Below are positions 51,542-60,600 of a DNA stretch of 64,000 bases, piece by piece. Location: positions 248,001 to 312,000 of the forward strand of contig JAFBJZ010000228.1 of assembly GCA_016785225.1 (NCBI GenBank), given 5' to 3'. Position 1 is the stretch's first letter. Every line of letters begins with the position of its first letter. A model generated the notes under the pieces. It saw only the letters and a list, made by a program, of their open reading frames with translations. It made no database searches and was not told where the DNA came from. Both the position numbers and the translations under genes were made by a program. Origin of the DNA: Psettodes erumei. Taxonomy: Eukaryota; Chordata; Actinopteri; Pleuronectiformes; Psettodidae.

Positions 51542-54500
51542 ATAAGCTACCAAATGCCTGCTTGAATACCTCACCTAAAATCCAAGGCCCTTGATAAAAC
51601 TGCCATGGTGGTCTTGGGAAAAGGAGCACTTATCTGGAGGAGGTAAAAACAGGAAACAAAATAAGAGGCGAGTAGTGAAACAAGCAGAAAGAGGCCGGAG
51701 GGAGAGACGGAGAAAAAACAAGAGGGATTTAGATGTATAGGTAAGAGAGGAAAAAAGAGACAAGAAGAAAAGAGACAAAGGCGGGAAGATCTGTGCTCTA
51801 CATGTATGCCCTTTCATGAATAGGGAACTCTGGAGCCCAGAATATCACTTAACTCCAGTTCTGTTTAAATATGCATTAAGCTTTATGTTTTAACAGCTTT
51901 TATGAGCGATTGGCTTGTTTTCAGCATTCAGGCCAGTAGTTAGTGCAAAAACAGATCAGAATCGGAAAAAATAGATCCCTGCAGGGAAATGGCTTTGCTG
52001 CAGTTGCACAACACGCAGGTACAAAAGAGACAGTCAATAAGTAAAAGCTGATAGCTACTATGAAAACTGTAATGGATACATGCTAAGTGAATGAAAAAAA
52101 TGCACAAATGCAAATGTGCAAAAAGTTATGTAGAGGTAGAATTGCCAGCCCTCTTGAACAGAGCAGGTCCAGGGTCCTGATTTATTAAGTTGGTCCTCCC
52201 TGTCCCCCTTTGTGTACCTCAATCCGTTTTTCTCTGTGTCTGACTTTGTCTGTGTTCTGTCTCCTTCTCTCGCTCCACCAGACTATCCCCTTTTTTCCCT
52301 TCGTTTCTTTTGTTGCTCCTCTCCCTCTGTGTGCCATTCTTTCAGTCTTATTCTCTATTTTATTTCAGTTCAATCTAATTTAGCCCTGTCTTTATTGGTA
52401 GTGCACAGAGTGTGTGTGTGTATGTCTCACCATATTATATACAGCATTGTTACCACATATAGCACCTGTTATCTGTCAAGTTCAGTCTGGTCACACTGGC
52501 TGTGTGTGTGTGTGTGTGTGTTTGTGAGCACGCATGAGGGACTGCAACTCATTGTACAAGTTAATACGTGCGAGCGTGTGCGCGCGCTGTGTGGAAATTA
52601 AAGATGGAAAAAAGAAGGTCTGGCGTATTGATTGAAAGGCAGAGGTGTACAGTAATCATCATGAAAGCCTCGCAGGAGAAATTAAACTCGAGGAAGAGCG
52701 AGTGAGTCAGCTATGAGACCTGGAGGATGATTTTCATTTAAAGGAGTCAATCAGCTTGTTGGCAGATGAGCCTGTGGAGAAGATTGGTATCAGTGAGAGC
52801 ACTTGTGTTGATACGCACTGTATGAGATTTCTAAAGCATGGCGAAATACAGAAATACATAGCTCAATTTGATAGCATAAACTGCTTTGATAGAGAATGGA
52901 GTGTCGTGGGGGGGGGGTTTACATGCAGAAACATGAATTCTGTGATCAGTGAAAGGAAGGAAGAGAACGAAAACATGACTGAACCTCTGCTGGTCTCATT
53001 AAACATAGCACAAATATAACAAATAGAATTTGATTTCAGTTTTCTTCAGATGTTACAGTGTAATTTTACACACATGGCTGCCCATGCTTTCTTTTTGTTG
53101 AGATATATAGAGAGATTAATAGAAAAAAAAAAAAAAATATATATATAGAGAGAGAGAGAGATCTAACTAAAGGTAGTAAAGTCAACAATCATTGTGAACA
53201 CTTTGTATGAAGGGGGAATTAACTACAACTGGGGCATCCACAAGAGCAGAAAGTGAAATATAATAAAAGTATAAGTATAATAAAGAAAAGGGATTTAAAA
53301 AAAAAAAAGTTACAGAGCAGTTCCACCAAAAAAGAGACAAGGAGACGAACACGACACTATCAAGATGTCAAGGAAGTCACACGGTCTGCTCACTGCGGGT
53401 AGTTTTTTGTAGCTCAGCAGAGTGTAACATTTTCTGCAAGAGGGAACATTTTAGTCTTTTCCTCTTGTCAAGAGAAATACAGGATTCACTATTCTCATTT
53501 ATTTATCTATCCCTGTTTGTCTCTGTCTCTTCAGCTCTTAGCGTCAGATGGCGTCCAGCAGAGCGACCCTGTTGCCGTGACGATAACGGTGCTGGATGCT
53601 AATGACAACACTCCGACTTTTGCTAATGTCTCTTATAACATCAACCTGTTTACTGACATGGTTCCTGGAGACACTGTGTTACAGGTACACACTGTTACAG
53701 TATTAACATTTGTTGTAGTGTTGAGTGTTAGCAACATGATATGAATTTAAAACCACATCTTTCATCATGGTGTAAGAATATACAGTATGTGTGAGTGTTC
53801 AGACACATTTGTCCGCGTGTGCCTCCTCCCAGCTGTCCGCAGTAGATAACGACGCAGGTCCCAACGGTCAAGTCACCTACCGCATCTTAGCTGGTTCCCA
53901 GGGAGACTTTCTTATTGGAAACAGGTAATTTTATCACTCGCACCGTAGCATTGTATGTTTAAGATACTTATTTTAAAGATGAAGAAATGGCTGAGAGTAG
54001 TGGTAGGAGATTGAGACCACTCTTATTTTGCTATGCTTAAAAGGAGTGCTTTCCAAACCCATGTGACCCACACTGAAAGCTGTGCCTGAAGGCATCCTGT
54101 GCAGGGGGCTGAGGCTGCTGCTGCTCTGCTAACATACTGCACATATTTAATCTAAATCACAGTTATTCACAGGTTTGTTTAACCTGCGCAAGAGAGAGAG
54201 AAGTGTGAAAATTATTGTTATGGGTTTCGATATGGGTTTTGTGTTACACTATTGAAGGCGCAGTCACTTCCTGGAGTCTTATTGACACTCTGAGGTTGCC
54301 AAGCAACCGACAGAGACCAACTCTTGGCAAGAAAGCAAATAAGAGTAATGTCAAACAATTTCTTAAACTAATTCAAAGTGTAAAACGGCTCAGTTTTAGA
54401 TTTGTGGTACCATTGTCTGATGATGTCTTAGTATCAGTGTCATTAATGTTATCAAAGGGTCACTTGCATGGGATTTGTAAATGCCAGTTCTTCGTTTTCA

Positions 54501-54649
54501 TCAGACACATTTGTAATCTTACTGCATGAACTGTTTTCACAGCACCGGGGTCATTACCGTGGCACCTAATGTTGAGCTCATTGTGGGTCGGAGCTACGCT
54601 TTGACTGTAGAGGCCATGGACAATGGGCCTGTGCCTCACAGAAGGTGAG

Positions 54650-54686
<37 letters not shown>

Positions 54687-57600
54687 TTTATTAGTCTTTC
54701 CTTCTGTCTGTCTGCAGCTGAGGCATGAAAAGGTCATTGGATTTCCAGAGCTTTTCACGCTCATTGTCAAACACTCCACAGCACTCTTCTTTCCTCCTCA
54801 TTTCTTTCCCTGCCTTTTTCTCCATCCATTCACATTTTCAGGTGAGACGCTCTCATTTTTAGAAATATATCACGAATTCTAGTTTCGTGTTGGAAAATGG
54901 CAGGGAAGGAGTCTAAAGGAGGAAAATGGATGGTAAAAATTTAAGGAGAAAAGGGGAGAATAAGGCAGAGTCAAAGGTAATGAAAGGATGCTTGCCATTA
55001 GTAACATCCTCTTGGTGAACCTAAGGAAAATTTAATCGCATGCGTGTAAAAGAAAGGCACACTTTCTTGCAGAAAATACAGAAGCACATGGCATGCAGGG
55101 CAAATGCCACAGACGGTAAGAGAAGCAAAATATAATGCTCTGCTGTCCTGTCACATACAAGGATAAGGACTGACTGATTGTCGTTCTCCCCTGCCTCATG
55201 TTTCCCGTCTCCTGCCCTCCATCTCTCCTTTATGGATTAAATCAATAAGGAGCCATAAATTTCACAAACTCACAAACACTAGTTTATTCTCCAACTTGGG
55301 TTATTTCATTGGGGGGCGCTCCTAATATTGTGTGAATTGTGTGTATCGATTTGGCAGCTAAAGTCTGGCACAGAGTGCTTAAACTGTGAAATTTTACTTT
55401 TAGAAATCAGACGCAAATCCAGTCATTGAGCTATTCACTCACCGAGACACGGTCAAGCTGTACTGCTCCACAGATTGATGTAGCAGCTGCGCTGGCACAG
55501 AGTTGACTGAGTTTTTGGGGTTTTTTTTGTGACACCATGCCTCAAGTTCACTCAAATAACATCATAGAACAGGTACTTGGTGTGGGAACATACCGTGTGC
55601 TTTTGCAGGTTGCAGAAGAAAGGAGCACCTTGCCTCAAAAAGCATTTGCTCCTTCTAATGCATGTTTTCCCTCTTTTCATTTTCCTCTCAGCTTCCAGTC
55701 GTCTCGTCTCGTAGCATATCATCAAACACAGAAACACCATGAGGAAAACTCTTAAGAAAAACTTGTGAGAAATTGGCATCGGCGAAAACAAAAGCCACAC
55801 AAACTGAGAACCAGCACCAGCCTGAACAACAGCCTGTTGTTTGCTGATACTCAAAGCACACTTGGTGGTCGTGGTGTTTTGCACTTGGGGATATCTTAAC
55901 AAAAGGATAAATGAACACTGCTGTGTCCTTGCAGAGAGGGAGGTCCTTGCCGTTCAAACAACACACTCCGCAAAGCAGCATTTAATTATAGATGCATTTA
56001 ATAGAGATTTTTTTCAACTAGAAACCTGTTAAAGGGAAAAGACACATTGAAATGCTGTGGCGATGATTGCTCTTTAGTTGGGTTCGTGTAAAATGAAGTC
56101 AAGTTTTATAGATTCACATAGGCTGTGCAGGGCGGTTGTGAATACTCCACTATCCCTGGTTGGTTATTGAGGGAGTCACTGTCAGATGTTTAATTTGTCC
56201 TGTCAGCCTCCAACAGTTAAGATTTCTGTTCGCCATTCTCTCTGATGAAAATTTAATCGCCTGACAGCTGGTTAAATGTTAGAATACAGGAAAGCGGTAT
56301 GAACATTTTATGTCCATCAGACTCCACACCGAACCCCTCGCTGCTATTAGACCTGCCAGACTCCAGATCAGTGTCCATGCTTGAATGTAAATTTAAGTAG
56401 AGACTTAGGATTCCATTCCAAAGAGGTTCTCTTTTTTTTTACCTGATGTAACTTTTCCTCTTGTTCGTTTTGCCCATTAGAAGATTCCTTCCTTATGCAG
56501 TTTCTGTGTTGGAGGAAAAGAAATCCACAGTTCTCATTCTGTGAAAAGAATATATGTATTTCAGTAGTTTATCTGAGGATAATAAATAAATAAAGCTCCC
56601 ATCCATATTCAGCTGTGGCTCAGTGATAGGAACAGAGTGAAGTTTCATTGCTGTAAATCTGGTCAAATTGTCTAATTATATGTTTAGAATATGATTTAAA
56701 TTGAATAATAAGCACCCTCTATGCCTAACGCGCCAGAAAAACTAGTGTGGCTAATCAGCTGCAGATGCTGGGTGATGGCAGAGAGGTGGCCACAAGCTGG
56801 CTGTTGGCTCAAACGTCAAAAGCTTTATGAAGCAAGGCTGAAATTAAATTTCACTTGACTGGTTTAACCAGACCAAAACAACCTACTGTGTCGAATAAAT
56901 CAGTCCAGTTATCTAACATTGTAGACCAAAAATGACTAAGATAGCTCATTTAAGTCTGTACTAAAATCATAAAACATATACATTCCAGTTGTCACTACTA
57001 CTGTAAATTGCTCTTTTCAACAATATTTGTCCGTCATCATAAAAGCCAAGAGTCCCCTCTTCTCTCGTGCCCGGCTCCTGCTTTGTACCTGCCAAATCGA
57101 TACAGAGTGCGAGCCACTGCAGATTGAGGTGGTTCCAGTGATTGGCTCGCAGATTGTCCCCAAATTTCCCCAGACCCTCTGTTTATCTCAGCTGAAAACA
57201 TAACCCGCAAAAACCAATCAATATCTATCTCTGCTACCCGCTTTCTTAAAACCAGGGGTCGGGACCCAAAGTGAGCTGTATGTCCACTTCCAGCGCTGCC
57301 GTTAATGAGTTTGGGTCCCGGCTCGCGCGGGTTACATATTCCATGTTAGGGGGCTGGACCTGTTGGAGGAACCCTGGAGATGCATGTTTCATCGAGATTA
57401 GAAATGTGCCCCAGAATACTGGGAAACGGCTACGGCTCGGGGGTCTCGTTTATGCTTTCATCAAACTGGAGGGTAAGAGAGAAAAGAGGGCACCGCCAGA
57501 GAGAGGAGATGAGCTCGGATGGAAAAAAAAGTATTTAATTACCCACAACATGCTACATAATACTAATTACTCAACAGCAAAAGCAATTACTCCTCAATTT

Positions 57601-60600
57601 ACTCTCTTTTCCTTGCCTAAACTCAGTCAGGAGTGCTTTCAGACAGGTTAGACCAGGGGTGTCAAACTCACAACCCGCGGGCCATAAGACTGACGAGTGA
57701 CGAGCGAGATGGTTTTGCAAAGTGTAAAAAAACCCGAAAAAGTCAGATAAATCTGCAATTTTGCCATTGTGCCATGATTTTACTGGTCTGGCCCACTTGA
57801 GATTAAATTTGGCAGTATGTGGCCCCTGACGTAAAATGAGTTTGACACCCCTGGCTTAGACTATTCTCTTACGCTAATTACCTTACTGTAATGTGTTACT
57901 AAGTAATCACCACACTATCACACATAGTGTTGGCTGCTGGAGGACTAAAGCGAAGGCGCTCCCTGTTCCTCCGTGAACCGGCGCAGCGTACGTGGCAAAA
58001 ACATAAGCGAACTGCCGGGCAAGTCTGTGACAAATGGCAGAAAGGGAGTCTCGCTTGATTTTAAGAAACTACTCAAGCTTGAAATCACGTCAATGACGCA
58101 AAAGCCTTGTTTCCAAGCCAAGAGATAAATAAATAAATAAATCATTCAATCGATGAGGCAGATAAACATCTTGCCCATGTGGCCCTGAAGCGAGCGGCAC
58201 TTCAGCAGCAACTGAAACACCCAGCATAGACCTGAATTCTTTGACAATGAGCGATTTTGATGCAGAGAGTTTAGACGAACAAAGACCCAAACGGTAAAGT
58301 GCACTCAAAGCCGTTCCCCTGAACATTCACCCTAACCCAATAATGAGTGCTGGACCAACAAATTACTCTAAATGTCTGGAGAGGAGGAAGATATTTGTGC
58401 AGGCTGAGCGGTGACTCAGTGTTGAAGTGACCAGAAAATGCTCTCTTGAGTCCGTTGCACTCAAAAGACAAAGCAGCATCATTCTGCTTAAGTTCATGTC
58501 GACAAGAACTTGATGTGCAAATACATGCATTTGTGGGTTTGTGCGTATATTCGTACAAATGGGAACGGTTTTTCTACAACTATTGTGCGTCTGTGAAATG
58601 GAAAATGAATATTAAATGAGTTCTTTCCATTGGAGGACCGAGTTTTTAGGCTGGAAAAAGAGAGGGCGAAATAGGCTCCAGCTACAGCGGGAACTTCAGC
58701 TGCATAATCTCCATCCCTCAGTCGCTTTTCATCAATAATGCCACCTGAATTGTTTTAATAAAACTTTCGCTCTTCCCGGCAGCTTACACTTTCCAAGCCT
58801 TTATCTTTTTATTTATTTATTGTCGTGAGCGTAAACAGATTTTGTGGGCTATTGTTGGGACCCGAGGTTCTTTGTTTTTTTTGTCGTTTTTTTTTTTTGA
58901 TCGTTGATCTAGTTTGAATGGAGCTAATCTCTCCCTCATCTCCCCTGCTGGAGCTCTCTCTCTTTCTCTCTCACCAACACAAACTAATTCCCTGTGGTTT
59001 GTTTCCCTGAAATTCGGGGGTGAGTAAAACCTAATATCAATTGTGTCATCAGGAGGTAAAACTGGAGTAACTGAGCTTCTCCCCGCCCGTTAATTAGTAA
59101 TAAGCTTAAGTCCGAGAGAAGCACTCTTTCTTTCCAAAGTGACATTTTCCTTCTGGAGTGAGCCACTTATTCTTTTCATACCAACCAGCGTCAGGCTCTA
59201 ACACTTTATTTGATAAGACAGGAGGAAAATAGTTCAATATATGTAAACTCGATCGCCTCGCCGACTCGCTGGTGGGCCAGTCGATGCAGAGCCGTGCTGT
59301 GCATCCAGACTCCGTCCAAACTCGGAGAACTTTTAATTCAAGTGGCCATCCGCACATTTTCTAAGACACAAAATATGGCCAAATGAATTTTGAGAAATGC
59401 AAATATGCAATTAGGGGACTGCTTAAAAAAAAAGCCAACATTTATTTAACTGTTCAAACACGATGACGCTGCAGTGAAGAGTTTGCTGATGAAGTTTATT
59501 CAGTATAACCTACAATGGTGGATATGGTTATGTTTCTAACTTTAAAGCTACGTGAGGGCGTAAAGATATCTTTTTCTTTGTGGACATTTTTTTTTTAACT
59601 TTTACATTTGGGAAGAATTTTACTAGATCTGTTGCTATGCGATTCTACTAAAACTGAAAAGCAAACCAATGGCACAACACACTGATTAGCATTAACATAA
59701 CCCAGAAGCCTGTGCTGCTGTTGTCTCCACACAGTTGTGTTTTGTACTTTGCCATCATTATTGAGAGTCCTGGCTCTCTTGCATCTGGTTCTTTTGGGAA
59801 AGAGTTGTTTAGGATCACAATTCCAGACTGAATTATCACTAAATAATTGATATTGCAACTCTGGTGTCACTCGGGTCCTCCTTTAATTTGCAGTTAGCAA
59901 GTCACTGTCTCCCAATTATAGAAGGCAGTCAATTTTGCCAGAAGGCTGAAACATGACAACTGTGACCCACGTAATCAAATATTTGCAGACTGAAAAAACT
60001 GACACAAGGACACAAGCTGTTTATGGCACCGGAAATAAACAGCTCTGTCAATTGTAGGTCATTACGGTGACGTGCCGTTTAAGAATAAGTGTTTATGTTG
60101 ATTTAAAAAAATGTCGGTGAATGCAGCTTATGGACAGCCAAAGCTGTTTATCAAAGGGGGAGTAAACACTGTGCAATTAAGACTTTATTTAACAAAATGA
60201 AACGATCAGCTGTCAGATACTATGCTGGTGTGTTTTCTCCTGATGTCAAAGAGAAACCCAGTCCTGTTTTTGTTTCTTTTACATTTGGCGTGCTCTAAAG
60301 CAGTTCCCTCTCAGTTCTTCTATATTTCTTCTATAATTCTTACATACATTAAATACATTTTAGTCAAGTTGCCTAGCCTGTTCAGAATTTGCCAGATCTA
60401 TTTATCATGCAGGGATTTTATAGCAAGTCTTGTATAACTGTATTTAACCGTAATCACCCTATTCCCTTCCTAAATGCAGCGTATGCAGACCTGTACAAGC
60501 CCCTAATATAAATTCTAATATGATATTTATGTTCTGGTGCTGGGCTCAGTTTAAGTAATAGTTATTCTGAAGGTCTTTAAATATTCCAGGCTGCATAATA

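Larger units (their letters stand above)
51467..53534 (+). other. pcdh15 intron 13 (2.1 kb)
   Basis: Begins with a weak donor and (GT)18 at 51503-51538. It carries a LINE-tail-like repeat fragment (51950-52110), GT at 52501-52520 and a poly-A/TA/GA composite (53123-53161). Confidence 0.85.
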
